A DNA stretch of 64,000 nt from AP-15 sp963795485 (GCA_963795485.1 CAWCIL010000001.1:203886-267885); one strand, 5' to 3'; shown: positions 8,186 to 18,289, counted from the first letter of the stretch. Notes: generated by a model not told the origin, from the sequence alone. Translations and numbers: made by a program.

Positions 8186-10114
8186 ATGGGCGTTGGCGGC
8201 GTGTGGCGGATCGAGGTGACCGAGCGGGAAAATCCCGTGTTCGGCGGCACGGAATTCGGCGACGTGGGGACCTATGAGCGGCTGCACGGCACGGTATTCG
8301 GCGAACTCGATCCGACACATCGCCTGAATGTCGGGATCGTCAACCTCGATCGGGCCGCGGTCAACACGCGGGGCAACGTCGAATATCGGAGCGACTTCCG
8401 GATCTTGAAGCCGCTCGATCTCGATCGCGGCAATGGCTGTCTCGTCTACGACGTGCCGAATCGCGGCAACCAGCCGATCATGCCGCGGCTCAACGGCGCG
8501 CCGGACGGCGGACACCCGCAGCATGCCGCCAGCGGCTTTCTGATGCGGCGGGGCTTCACCCTGGTCTGGAGCGGCTGGCAGGGCGACGTGCCGCCGGGCA
8601 GCGATCGCCTGACCGCACGCTTACCGATCATCCCCGGCATCACCGGCATGGTGCGGGAGGAGTTCATCGCCGAGAACACCGGGCTGCTCGGCGACAGCAA
8701 TCTCCAGGAGCTGTCCGAGGAGCGCTTCGTCGGCACGCTCGTCTATCCGGTTGCCGACCCGGACGGTGCAACCTTGACGGTGCGGCAACGCGAGGCCGAT
8801 CCGCGCGTCACGCCGGCTGGTCTTGCGTGGCGTCTGGTCGACGACCGCCATGTCGAGATCGCGCGACCGACCGGGCCGGGCTTCGACCGCGGCGCGATCT
8901 ACGAATTCATCTACCGCGCGCGCGGTCCGATCGTGATGGGCATCGGCCTTGCCGCCATCCGCGACCTCGTTTCGTTCCTGCGGTACGAAAGAAAAGGCAA
9001 TCCGCTGGCGCCGCAGGAGCGCCCGCGCATCAGGCACGCGTTGGGTTTCGGCATCTCGCAGAGCGGCCGCGTCTTGCGGGATCTGGTGCATCTCGGGTTC
9101 AACCAGGATCTTGCCGGTCGACAAGTGTTCGACGGCATCCTTCCGGTCGTGGCGGGATCGCGACGCACCTGCGTCAACTGGGAATTTGCCCAGGCCGGCC
9201 GCTATTCGCGCCAGCATGAGGATCACTCTTACGGCGACGACCAGTTCCCCTTCAGCTATCCGACGCTGACCGATCCGATCAGCGGCCGGAGCGGCGGCAT
9301 CCTGCAGCGCGCCCGCGATGCCGGCGTGTGCCCGAAGGTGCTACATCTCGATACCGAAAGCGACTTCTGGCAGGCGCGCAGTTCGCTGATCGCGACCGAT
9401 ACGAGCGGCGACGACATCGCCATGCCGGACGAGGTGCGAGTTTATGCGGTGAGCGGCGTGCCGCATGCGGCGTTTCGGCCGCTGAGCCGGCCGGTCATGC
9501 AGCTGCCCGGCAATCGGCTCGGCTACGGCGCGTTCATGCGGGCGCTGCTGGTCGCGCTGTTCGAGTGGGTGGCGCACGGCACCGCACCGCCGGATAGCCG
9601 CTTCCCGTCGCGCGCCGCCGGTACGCTGGTGCCGCTCGCGGAGGCGCGCGCGACATTCCCCAGGCTGCCGGAAGTGAAATTCCCGAACGTCCTGAACGAG
9701 CTGCGGCTTCGGGACCATTCGGTTGAACCGCCGCTCGAGAGCACGGCTTACCCGGTCTTCGTGCCATCGACGGATGCTGATGGCAACGCCCTCGGCGGCA
9801 TCCGCCACCCGCTGCTCGCGGCACCTCTGGCGACGCATGTCGGCTGGTCGCTGCGCGCGACGGGCTATGCCGAGGGTGACCTGTTCACCATCCAGGGGTC
9901 GATGATCCCGTTCGCGCAGACCGAAGCCGAGAGACTGCAGGCCGACGATCCGCGGCCTTCCCTCGAAGCGCGCTACGCATCGCGTGACGCCTGGGCCGCA
10001 CGGCTGGCCGAGGCCGTGGATCGACTGGTCGCCGAGCGACTGCTGCTGGCCGAGGATGGGGACCGGCTGACGGCGGCAGCGCGCGGGTCGTGGGACGTGT
10101 ACCAGGAGCTGTAG
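8186..10114 (+). CDS. alpha/beta hydrolase domain-containing protein (Abhydrolase_10 type)
   Basis: 642 residues. The start at 8186 has GGGAGG five bases upstream, better than the longer open frame from 8144. The sequence GFGISQSGR (288-295), followed by LRDLVHLGFNQD and VFDGILPVVAGSR, matches the large uncharacterised alpha/beta hydrolase family (PF20091), in which the Ser of the SQSGR turn is the likely nucleophile. An N-terminal beta-rich half of about 240 residues (FGDVGTYERLHGTVFGELDP) precedes it, as in the family. No signal peptide is visible, so it is probably cytoplasmic. Family members often sit near catabolic genes, as here; the substrate is unknown. Confidence 0.85.
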   Translation: MGVGGVWRIEVTERENPVFGGTEFGDVGTYERLHGTVFGELDPTHRLNVGIVNLDRAAVNTRGNVEYRSDFRILKPLDLDRGNGCLVYDVPNRGNQPIMPRLNGAPDGGHPQHAASGFLMRRGFTLVWSGWQGDVPPGSDRLTARLPIIPGITGMVREEFIAENTGLLGDSNLQELSEERFVGTLVYPVADPDGATLTVRQREADPRVTPAGLAWRLVDDRHVEIARPTGPGFDRGAIYEFIYRARGPIVMGIGLAAIRDLVSFLRYERKGNPLAPQERPRIRHALGFGISQSGRVLRDLVHLGFNQDLAGRQVFDGILPVVAGSRRTCVNWEFAQAGRYSRQHEDHSYGDDQFPFSYPTLTDPISGRSGGILQRARDAGVCPKVLHLDTESDFWQARSSLIATDTSGDDIAMPDEVRVYAVSGVPHAAFRPLSRPVMQLPGNRLGYGAFMRALLVALFEWVAHGTAPPDSRFPSRAAGTLVPLAEARATFPRLPEVKFPNVLNELRLRDHSVEPPLESTAYPVFVPSTDADGNALGGIRHPLLAAPLATHVGWSLRATGYAEGDLFTIQGSMIPFAQTEAERLQADDPRPSLEARYASRDAWAARLAEAVDRLVAERLLLAEDGDRLTAAARGSWDVYQEL

Positions 10115-10482
10115 GAGGCGGCGCGGAAACCGTCAGGCTGGGCCTCGCATTCGGGGCCCTCGTGGCAGGCGAGCGAGCATCGCCAAACCTCTGATGAGGT
10201 CAATGCCAAACAATGCGCCAGCATTACTCGGGGGCTGCCGTTCCGATTTCGCGGGTTGGAGGTGACGGAGGCATGGTCTGCCATTGACTTGTGAGCCTTG
10301 CGGCTTTGATCATTGCCGCGCCCTTCTCGGCGATCATGATCGCCGGCGCGTTGGTTCTTGCCGAGGCGCTGCACGGCTGATACCGCAATGTCGTCGGCTC
10401 GTCCGCAATGGCGCTGGGTGTGCCTGTGAGTTTCCGCTTACCCGTTCTGGTCGCGCACGGAACGTGACCTTTGGAGGTTCAG
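10115..10482. other. intergenic region with no gene seen
   Basis: 368 bases between the large hydrolase and the next monooxygenase. No open frame here looks like a protein. The last ten bases hold the GGAGG ribosome-binding site for the gene at 10483. A promoter for that gene presumably lies here, but no clear -35/-10 pair stands out. Confidence 0.5.
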
Positions 10483-11382
10483 ATGAAACTCGGTGTGGCC
10501 CTTCCGATTGTCGATATTGGCGGCGAGCCCGCGACGCTGTGCGAGTTCGTGCAGGCGGCGGAGGAGATCGGCTATCACGGCATCGCCGCTCCCGATCACG
10601 TGCTGGGGGTCAATGTCGCGAGCCGGCCCGATTGGACCCAAGGCCGCGCCCGCTCGACCGATCTGTATCACGACCCGTTCGTATTGTTTGGTTTCCTTGC
10701 CGGATGCACTCGGATCGCGGATTTCTCCACCCAGGTATTGATCCTGGCGCAACGTCAGACCGTGCTGGTCGCCAAACAGGCCGCCTCACTCGACGTGCTG
10801 TCCGGCGGCCGCCTCCGCCTCGGGATCGGGGTCGGGTGGAACGAGGTAGAGTTCGTCGGCCTCAACGAAAATTTTCACAATCGCGGCCGCCGCTCGGAAG
10901 AGCAGGCCGAGGTGCTGCGGGCCTTGTGGGCGCAACCGCATGTCAGCTTCAAAGGCAAGTGGCATACCATCGAGGATGCCGGCATCAACCCGCTCCCTAC
11001 CGGCGGCAAGATCCCGTTATGGTATGGCGGCCACGCCGACGTGACCTTGCGCCGCTGCGCCAAATGGGGTGACGGTTGGATGCCGCTCGCCTACCCTCCG
11101 GGCGAGGAAGCGCGAGCGGCTTTTGCCACTTTGCACCGCTATGCCGAGGAGGCCGGCCGCGATCCGGCGACGATCGGCATCGACACGCGGGTCTCTGCCG
11201 GTGCCGGCGCGGAGGCCGAATGGCGCGACCAGGTACGGTTTTGGAAGTCGATCGGGGTGACGCACCTGACCTTGGCCAATTACTACGAAAGCGGGCATCT
11301 GCACCGCATCGCCGGCCGGTCACTCGACGATCACCTCGCCGCTATGAACCGGTACTGGAACGCCGTCTGCGACCTGCTTTAG
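10483..11382 (+). CDS. LLM-class flavin-dependent oxidoreductase (F420-type subgroup)
   Basis: 299 residues starting at the ATG that follows GGAGG by five bases. The barrel begins KLGVALPIVDIGGEP and includes VLIAKQ-like LVAKQAASLDVLSGG and GGRLRLGIGVGWNEVEF, the phosphate/flavin-binding segment strongly conserved in luciferase-like monooxygenases of the TIGR03619-like F420-dependent group. IPLWYGGHADVTLRRCAKWGDGW is the late barrel strand. It is distinct from the paralogue at 1433. It stands alone downstream of the hydrolase. Whether it uses FMN or F420 cannot be settled from motifs alone. Confidence 0.87.
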   Translation: MKLGVALPIVDIGGEPATLCEFVQAAEEIGYHGIAAPDHVLGVNVASRPDWTQGRARSTDLYHDPFVLFGFLAGCTRIADFSTQVLILAQRQTVLVAKQAASLDVLSGGRLRLGIGVGWNEVEFVGLNENFHNRGRRSEEQAEVLRALWAQPHVSFKGKWHTIEDAGINPLPTGGKIPLWYGGHADVTLRRCAKWGDGWMPLAYPPGEEARAAFATLHRYAEEAGRDPATIGIDTRVSAGAGAEAEWRDQVRFWKSIGVTHLTLANYYESGHLHRIAGRSLDDHLAAMNRYWNAVCDLL

Positions 11383-11647
11383 CCGCTGCAAAATCCCCCA
11401 GCGGAGATAAACACTCAAGATCCGAATACCGCGGAGCTGTCTCGCTCCCGCGTTATGCTCGGCGATAGGCGTAGCGACGCGCAATGATGCGCGATCCGAC
11501 GACTCATCGGCCATTTCCATTGCGCGTCGTTGTACCTACCCCCGAAAGCCCTTAGAATCTCGTGGAAAAACCTTTCAATTTGAGCGATATCGCTGTCTTT
11601 GGGTGATAAGGCCGCTACAAAAATGCGCGTTTTGTCAGTTCTGGCCC

Positions 11648-11876
11648 GATCGCACCTCGTGCAGCAAGGCCACCGCCAATCAGTTCCGCCTGTTGATCCA
11701 CACCGCCGTCTACTGGCTGACGCTGAGCCTGCGCGAGGGCACCCCCGACATCGTTCTGGCGCGAGGCCCAGTTGGATACGGTCTCTGCCTGATCAAGGTG
11801 GCCGGTCGTGTCACCGAAATGGTCACCCGCATCAAGACCGCCCTGCCGACCGCCTACCCTTACCAGAACCACCCGC
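11648..11876 (+). pseudogene. IS1380-family transposase remnant (C-terminal)
   Basis: About 76 residues beginning DRTSCSKATANQFRLL and running through IHTAVYWLTLSLRE and IKTALPTAYPYQ. This is the well-conserved C-terminal part of IS1380-family DDE transposases (Asp-Arg-Thr-Ser then Ala-Asn-Gln-x-Arg-Leu, then the Tyr-Trp-Leu helix). The N-terminal catalytic two-thirds is absent and the frame is lost after 11876, so this is a dead fragment. It separates the catabolic block from the sulfotransferase cluster. Confidence 0.7.
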
Positions 11877-11982
11877 GTCGTCGGCGCCACGAAAAGCTAC
11901 GCCACGGTGCCGCCCGTCAGACCGCAATCCTGGGCGCCTCACGAACGATCCAGGCTAACCGCTTGGCGGCGGACCGGCGCGG

Positions 11983-13897
11983 TCAAACAGCTCGTGGATC
12001 AAGGGAGAGCCCATCGAGCAATGGCAGCAGCACGTCTTGCGGCGGGCGCCAGCGGCCAACCGAGGTGCGGTAAATCGGCTGACGCACCTGGATCACACTG
12101 GCCGTGCGGACCACGCGCTCGGTTTTGTAAAACGACAAGCAGGCATTGTCCCAGTCGAGCCCGCAATGGGCGATAATCCGCCGAGCCTGCGGCTCGAAAT
12201 CGGCGACCAGCTCTTCGTATTGCACGTCGAGCATCGACTTTGCCGGCAGCACCCGGCGCCAATGCGTCGTGAGCGCGTCATAGCCGCAATAATGACGCCC
12301 GAGCTCGCCGAGATCGTAGGCATAGGGGATTTCGGCCTCGAACAGCTTGGAATAACAAGAAAGGCAAGTATCGATCGGATCGCGCTTGGTGTGAATGATC
12401 CGCGTATTGGGTAACGCCAAGTACAATAGGCCGAGAAAACAGTAATTCGACAGCATTTTGTCGGTGATGCGGCCGGCGTCGCGGCGCCCCGCCGCGTCGG
12501 CCGCGGCAGCCAGGCGCGAAAGGTAGTCGGCCCCGAGCCGGTCGAGCTGAGAGCGATCGATCTCGGCACAGGCCGCAAAAAAATCGGGTGCCGCGAGGTC
12601 GAGCTCGGCGGTTTTCATCGCCGCGGCAAGGTCCGCACGCTCGCCGCCGGCAAAGACGCCGGGATGGCTGGCCAGGATTTGCTCGACAAGAGTTCGACCC
12701 GGAACGCGGCATGCCAACGATCGCGATCGGCAGCGGCGACGGATCGCCCGCTTCGCGATGGCGCGCGATAAATTCCGGTGTGAAGATCGCCTGCATCCGC
12801 TCGAGCGCAGCCGAGGCTTCCGCCGCGTCATATGAAAATCTGCTGCGTTTCAGGGTATTTGCCGTAGCCAGATGGGCAAATGATTGGTCGTGCTGGCCGA
12901 GGTCCGCCAAGGCTTTGGCGAACGCAAAGTGAAACAGGATTTGCTCGTCCTGGCCCAGGGTGTCGAGCCGGGTCTCGATGCGCCTCAACGCGGCGAGCCC
13001 AGGATCGTCGTCGCGCATCCGCCTCGCGTTTACGAGGGCGAAGGCATAGTGCGGGTTTGCGGAATCGATCGCGACGGCGTCCTCGAAAGCGATTTCGGCC
13101 TCTGCAATTCTGCCGATTTGGGCGAGAGCGGTCCCGAGATGGAGCCGCGCCTCACCAAAGTCCCGGCTGATCGTCGCGGCTTTACGGAATTGCTCGATCG
13201 CCTCGCGGTGCCTCCCGGCCGCCTGGAGGGCAACGCCGAAGGCGACCAAAGTCTGCGCGTGGCTCGGCCGCAACGCGATCGCCTTGGCGTAAACGCCGAC
13301 CGCCTTGTCATGAAATTTTTCTGCGTGCAGCACCTCCGCGAGGCCGCACAGCGCCTCGACATATTCAGGGTCGATATCGAGGGATTTTTGAAAGCATCCC
13401 GCCGCCCGGGGGTGTTGCTTCAGCGCGGCGAGCGCCGCTCCGAGCCCACAGCTAGCCTCGGCATAATCGGGGTCGATCGTCAGCGCCCGCTCATGACAGG
13501 CAGCGGCTTCCTCATGGCGTCCCAAGCCATGTAATGCGAGACCGAGCCCGTAATAGGCTTCGGCGGCGTCCGGGTCGATCGCCAGCGCCGCTTCGTAGGA
13601 GCCGACAGCCTCGCTGTCGCGCCCCGACATATGCAGCGCCGTGCCGAGGTTCGAATGCGTCTCGGCACGCCCCGGATCGCGCTCGAGCGCCTCGCGGGTC
13701 AGGCGGATCGCGTCGTCGTGCCGACCCTGTTGCAGCCGCAAAGCGCCGAGATGCAGCAACGCGGGCAAATGCCCGGGGTCGAACGCGAGGATCGACAGGT
13801 AGAGCTCCTCCGCCTCGCCGAGCCGCCCCGCTTCGTGCAGCGCCGACGCCTGCGCAAAGCTGCTCTCTTCGACGCCGCGGCTCGTCGGCAAAGTCAC
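11983..13897 (-). CDS. TPR-repeat sulfotransferase, frameshifted at the P-loop
   Basis: About 638 residues if one extra base is removed. Residues 1-300 are tandem tetratricopeptide repeats (repeated units such as LGEAEELYLSILAFDPGHL). The rest is a PAPS-dependent sulfotransferase of the Sulfotransfer_3 (tyrosylprotein sulfotransferase-like) type: IAIVGMPRSGS P-loop, then RTLVEQILASHPG, RDPIDTCLSCY (3'-phosphate site) and WRRVLPAKSMLDVQYEELV. The P-loop and what follows are in different frames; an extra base lies at 12691-12695. I start at the GTG at 13897, which overlaps the TGA of the upstream oxygenase gene as GTGA, a sign of translational coupling. As read, the ATP-sulfate-donor half is lost. 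Confidence 0.8.
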
Positions 13898-14520
13898 GGA
13901 AACGGCTCTTTGCGAGCGTTGAACGCGATCGATATCCGCGGGCAGCGGCCGCGATGGGCAAAGACCATGTGCGGCAGGTAGCTCGGGAACAGGATCATCA
14001 TGCCGGGCTCGGGCCGTTGCGTGAAGCTCGACGGGACGAGCGGCGGCAGGAACAGGTTGGCCCGGCCTTGGCACGGGTCGAACAGATGGATCGGCGTCCC
14101 TGCCGCCGGGTCGTCGGGCTCGCCGGTATCGACATAATACGTGCCCGACCAGGTCGCGCCCGGATGGGTGTGAACGCGATTGAAATCACCGGGGCCGTTG
14201 ACGTTGGCCCAGGCGTACAATGTCCAGCGCGTTGCGCGTAACGGTTGGCCGAATTCGCTCAGGACCCGCCGGGTTGCCTCGTCGGTCATTTCGTACATAT
14301 GGCGGATCAGCCGCCGCCCGGCGTCGCCGCAGAATTCGAGCTGGCCGCTCTCCGAGTGCCAGCCCCCGATATTGGTCTTTTGCTCGCCGGCGCTCTTCTT
14401 CTGGTGCTCGAAAATACGGGCGCGAAGCTCCTCGTTCAGCGCTGCCGCATCGCTCCACACATGCACCATCAGCGGCGTCGCGAACAGGTTGGTAAGCTTA
14501 GCGGCAGTCAGTTCCGGCAT
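13894..14520 (-). CDS. putative 2OG-Fe(II) oxygenase (TIGR02466 family)
   Basis: 208 residues. The sequence NRVHTHPGATWSGTYYV gives the first metal His with its neighbours; a second His comes late, in SYLPHMVFAHRG, followed by the Arg of CPRISIAFN that would hold 2-oxoglutarate. This matches the TIGR02466/PF13759 family, often found beside TPR proteins and sulfotransferases. It overlaps the upstream sulfotransferase gene by 23 bases and the downstream one by 4, so the three form one operon. The expected role is hydroxylation of a small molecule or peptide later sulfated, which is inference only. Confidence 0.82.
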   Translation of the reverse strand: MPELTAAKLTNLFATPLMVHVWSDAAALNEELRARIFEHQKKSAGEQKTNIGGWHSESGQLEFCGDAGRRLIRHMYEMTDEATRRVLSEFGQPLRATRWTLYAWANVNGPGDFNRVHTHPGATWSGTYYVDTGEPDDPAAGTPIHLFDPCQGRANLFLPPLVPSSFTQRPEPGMMILFPSYLPHMVFAHRGRCPRISIAFNARKEPFP

Positions 14521-16150
14521 GCTCGCCTCGCCCGGTCGCTCCAGTCAATCCGAGCCCTTCGAGGAGCGGTTGCAACGCCGTCCCGTCGGGCCGCCAGCGC
14601 CCGACGGAGCTGCGGTAAAGCGGCTGGCGCACCTGCAACTGGCTCGCCGTGCGCACCGGCCGGTCGGTCTTGTAAAAGGACAGGCAGGCGTCGTTCCACT
14701 CCAATCCACAGTAATCGAGGATGCGCCGAACCTGGTTTTCGAAATCCGCGACGAGTTCCTCGTATCGGACGTCGAGAAACGCGCCCTTGGGCAATATCCG
14801 CCGCCAGTGCTCTGTCAAACGCGCGTAGGCGCGATAATAGCGGCCGAGCTCGCCGAGATCGTAGGTGAAAGGCTGGTCGTCGCTAAACAGCTGCGCAAAG
14901 CTGGACAGGCAAGTGTCGATCGGGTCGCGGACCGTATGTAAAATGCGCGCATTGGGCAGCGCTAGGCGGATCAAGCCGAGCGCGCTGAAATTGCTGAGCA
15001 TCTTGTCGGTGACGCGCCGCGCGGCTCGGCCGGCCGCCAAAGCCTCCAACCGCGCCAGATAACGATCGCCCAATCGCCGGATCCGCTCACCGGTAAAGAG
15101 CGGCCTGATATCGGCGGAGATTGCCGGGGGATCAAAGGACCGGCAAACCTCGCGGTAGGCCGCGCTGAAGTCAGGCCGCTCGCCGGCGGCAAAGACGTCG
15201 GGATGGCTGGCGAGGATCTGCTCGACCAAGGTCGAGCCCGAGCGCATCATGCCGACAATGAAAATCGGCCGCTCCGAAGGGTTTCCGGAATTGGCTCGGC
15301 TCTTCAGCAGCTCTGCCGAAAACGCCGTGCGAATCCGATCGAACCAGCCAAGGCGGGCAGCCTCGTCATAAACGACTTGGCGTCGCTTGAGGGCGTTGCC
15401 GTCGAGCAAATGTCGGAACGCCCGCTCGTCTTGTCCGAGGTCGCGATAAGCCTTCCCAAGCGCGAAGTGCAGCCAGATCTGCTGATCCTCGGGCAGCGCT
15501 CCCGCGTTCTCGGCCATCGCTTCCAGCGTGGCGAGGTGTGGATCGCCGGCGCGCACCGCGCCGCATTGTGCAATGTCGAAGAGGATCCTCGCGTTGCGCG
15601 GTTCGATTGCGAGCACCCGCTCATAGCAGCGGCGCGCCTCGCTAAACCGGCCGCTCTCCCTTTGCGCAGAGCCGAGGTTGCCGAGGGCCTCGACGTAGTT
15701 CGGATTGAGGGCGAGGGCGCGCTCGAAGCTTGCCGCTGCCGGCTGATGGCGGCCGAGCCCTTTCAGCGCGACGCCGAGGCTGTTGTGCGCCAGCGGGTAT
15801 TGGGGATTGAGGGCGATGGCCGTTTCGAGCGGCGCAATTGCCTCCTCGTAACGCTTCGCCAGGTTGAGCGCCATGCCGAGGTTGTTGTTCACGGGTGCCG
15901 CGGCCGGGTTGCGCTCGACCGCGCGGCGCAGCAGGCTCACGGCTTCGTCGAAGTTTCCTTGCTGAGCGCGCAGCACCCCGAACAGGTTGAGCGCATCGGG
16001 ATGCCGCGGGTCGGTCGACAGGACGGCGGCATAGCGGCGGGCGGCTTCGTCGAGCTTACCTTGCTGATGAAGTGTCGCGGCGTCGCGACATGTGTTGACG
16101 AGGCCGGCCGATCCGTCGTCCCCGCTCCGATGCCGAATTGTCACCGACAT
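14498..16150 (-). CDS. TPR-repeat sulfotransferase
   Basis: 550 residues, intact. Four to five TPR units span about 20-190 (for example YEEAIAPLETAIALNPQYP). The sulfotransferase domain starts near 295 with FIVGMMRSGSTLVEQ (298-311, 5'-phosphosulfate loop), then ASHPDVFAAGERPD, RVTDKMLSNFSALGL, HTVRDPIDTCLSSF (3'-phosphate loop) and RRILPKGAFLDVRYEELVADF. The order is that of eukaryotic-like tyrosylprotein sulfotransferase relatives in bacteria. First gene of the leftward operon and divergent from its paralogue at 16322; the 171 bases between them should hold both promoters. It has no signal peptide, so it probably acts in the cytoplasm. Confidence 0.9.
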   Translation of the reverse strand: MSVTIRHRSGDDGSAGLVNTCRDAATLHQQGKLDEAARRYAAVLSTDPRHPDALNLFGVLRAQQGNFDEAVSLLRRAVERNPAAAPVNNNLGMALNLAKRYEEAIAPLETAIALNPQYPLAHNSLGVALKGLGRHQPAAASFERALALNPNYVEALGNLGSAQRESGRFSEARRCYERVLAIEPRNARILFDIAQCGAVRAGDPHLATLEAMAENAGALPEDQQIWLHFALGKAYRDLGQDERAFRHLLDGNALKRRQVVYDEAARLGWFDRIRTAFSAELLKSRANSGNPSERPIFIVGMMRSGSTLVEQILASHPDVFAAGERPDFSAAYREVCRSFDPPAISADIRPLFTGERIRRLGDRYLARLEALAAGRAARRVTDKMLSNFSALGLIRLALPNARILHTVRDPIDTCLSSFAQLFSDDQPFTYDLGELGRYYRAYARLTEHWRRILPKGAFLDVRYEELVADFENQVRRILDYCGLEWNDACLSFYKTDRPVRTASQLQVRQPLYRSSVGRWRPDGTALQPLLEGLGLTGATGRGEHAGTDCR

Positions 16151-16321
16151 TTCTTAAAATAGCGATGCCTATTCTACTGACTTATTCTCCTACGCCACCG
16201 GCAACGAAGCAAGCGTGAAAGAACGGTCGGTGGCCACGGTCTGCCACCGTGCTGCCTATCGCCGGGGCTGCCTCGATGCTATTTTCCGGCGCATGTGGCC
16301 ACCCGCGCGAACGTGAGGTCA

Positions 16322-18268
16322 ATGCGGCAAGGAAGAGCAAACGCAGGCGGCGCGGCGACCTCGCAGCCGGCTGCCGAGGACAGCCTGAGCCTGACGACGC
16401 AAGCCCGCGATCAACGGCTATACGACGCGGTGCTCGCCTATCGCGACGGCAAATACGATGCAGCCGAGGCCGCGGCCCGGCGCCTCGCGGCGACGGCGCC
16501 CGATTTTTTCCCGGCCGTGCTGCTGCTCGGCATGGTTGCGGCACGGACCGGCCGTGGGGCCGAGGGCATCGAATGGCTGCGCAAGGCGGTCGGTCTCGAC
16601 CGCCGCTCGGTCGAGGCGCACAACGAATTGGCGGGTGTGTTGCGCGCGGAGGGCAGGAGCGACGAGGCGGTTGCAGAGGCAAAGCATGCGGTCCGGCTCG
16701 CGCCCGATGATCCCGGCAGCCACAACAATCTCGGTCTCTCATATCTGACGGCCGGCCGCGTGCCATTGGCGATCAATCATTTCAAGCAGGCGATAGCACT
16801 GCGACGGGACGCGGCGATGTTTCATCACAATCTCGGTCTCGCTTTCGAGCGGCAGTCGCGGGATTTGGAGGCAATAGCGGCGTTTCGCCACGCGCTCAGC
16901 CTCGATGTGGGGCACCCCGAGACATTCACCCATCTCGGCCGGCTGCTTTACCAGCACGGCGAGCCCGAGGAAGCGGCGCGGTGTTATGAACGCGCCGCGG
17001 TCTTGCAGCCCGATGCGACGATCGCGGCGATCAACCGGGCGGAAGCGCTGATCCAGCACGGCCGTGCCGTCGAGGCCGCGCTCTGCTTGCGCCGCGCACT
17101 CGCCGCCGATCCCCGGTCCGATCTGGGCCACCAGGTGCTCGGCGTTCTGCTGCAGCGCCTCGGCCGGTTCGACGAAGCGACCGCCAGCCTCGAACGGGCG
17201 ATCGCGCTGCAGCCGAAGCGTATCTCCGCCTACGTGGCTCTCGTTCGCGGCAAGAGGATCGGCCCGGCCGACGATCAGCTGCTCCAAGGAATGCTGGCGC
17301 TCGTCGATGACGGCACGCTCAGCGGCCACGACCGCAGCCGGCTGCACTACGCGCTCGGCAAGGCTTGGGACGATCTCGGCGATTGTGCGAGCGCCATCCG
17401 GCACTTCGACCGCGCGCATGCGATCGAAGCCGACCAGATGCGCCGGGCCGGGCGCTCGTTCGACCGGCGTGCTCATAAGGCCGGCGTTGACCGTACGATC
17501 GCGGGCTTCACCGCAGACTTTTTCCTGCACCGCTGGGCCGAAGCTTCGGCCGGCGATCTGCCGGTGCTGGTCGTCGGCATGCCGCGCTCGGGCACGACCC
17601 TCGTCGAGCAGATTCTGTCGAGTCATCGCAACATCGGCGGGGCCGGCGAGCTGAGCTTCTGGACCGACCGCCAGGCACTCGCCGGGCTCGCGCTGTCGGG
17701 CGGCTTGCATCCGGACCGACTGCGCCGCCTCGCCGATGAATACATTGCGCTGCTGCGCGCCGCCGCGCCCGCCGCGCGCCGCGTCACCGACAAGATGCCG
17801 GCCAATTTTCTGGTCCTCGGCCTTGTTCACCTGGCCTTGCCTCAGGCGCGCATCATCCATTGCCGCCGTAACCCGATCGACACCTGCCTGTCGATCTATT
17901 CGACCGCGTTCGGCAATCCGCTCGATTTCGCGCACGACCGCGGGGACATCGTTTTCTATTACGAGCAGTATGCCCGGCTGATGACGCATTGGCGTCAGGC
18001 GCTGCCCGCCGCCTGCCTCTTTGAAATGGATTACGAGGCGTTGGTCGCCAACCCGGAATCGGTGACCCGCGCGATGATTGCCTTTTGCGGCCTCGACTGG
18101 GACGATGCCTGTCTCAGCCCGGAGCGCAACGAGCATATCATCATGACGCCGAGCGTGTGGCAGGCGCGCCAGCCGGTCTACCGGGACGCCGCCGACCGTT
18201 GGAGCCGCTACGAGAGCTGGCTCGGCGATTTCCGCCGGTTGCGAGACGAGGCGGCATCGGACCGATAG
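16322..18268 (+). CDS. TPR-repeat sulfotransferase
   Basis: 648 residues from the ATG preceded by GAGG; a longer GTG-initiated form from 16295 is possible. About ten TPR units fill residues 35-320, more than in the divergent paralogue. The sulfotransferase domain has VVGMPRSGTTLVEQILSS (P-loop near 420), RRVTDKMPANFLVLGL, CRRNPIDTCLSIYS and WRQALPAACLFEMDYEALV. Third of three related genes here; the separate orientation and different TPR number suggest a separate protein or peptide partner. The acceptor could be a glycan or peptide. A hairpin terminator-like sequence lies 22 bases after the stop. Confidence 0.9.
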   Translation: MRQGRANAGGAATSQPAAEDSLSLTTQARDQRLYDAVLAYRDGKYDAAEAAARRLAATAPDFFPAVLLLGMVAARTGRGAEGIEWLRKAVGLDRRSVEAHNELAGVLRAEGRSDEAVAEAKHAVRLAPDDPGSHNNLGLSYLTAGRVPLAINHFKQAIALRRDAAMFHHNLGLAFERQSRDLEAIAAFRHALSLDVGHPETFTHLGRLLYQHGEPEEAARCYERAAVLQPDATIAAINRAEALIQHGRAVEAALCLRRALAADPRSDLGHQVLGVLLQRLGRFDEATASLERAIALQPKRISAYVALVRGKRIGPADDQLLQGMLALVDDGTLSGHDRSRLHYALGKAWDDLGDCASAIRHFDRAHAIEADQMRRAGRSFDRRAHKAGVDRTIAGFTADFFLHRWAEASAGDLPVLVVGMPRSGTTLVEQILSSHRNIGGAGELSFWTDRQALAGLALSGGLHPDRLRRLADEYIALLRAAAPAARRVTDKMPANFLVLGLVHLALPQARIIHCRRNPIDTCLSIYSTAFGNPLDFAHDRGDIVFYYEQYARLMTHWRQALPAACLFEMDYEALVANPESVTRAMIAFCGLDWDDACLSPERNEHIIMTPSVWQARQPVYRDAADRWSRYESWLGDFRRLRDEAASDR

Positions 18269-18289
18269 CGGCTCCGGCGCAAGAAAATT

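Noticed and set aside
13534..14241. Rightward 235-codon open frame across the sulfotransferase cluster.
   Set aside because: Antisense of clearly coding TPR and oxygenase genes; arginine/alanine-rich with no motifs.
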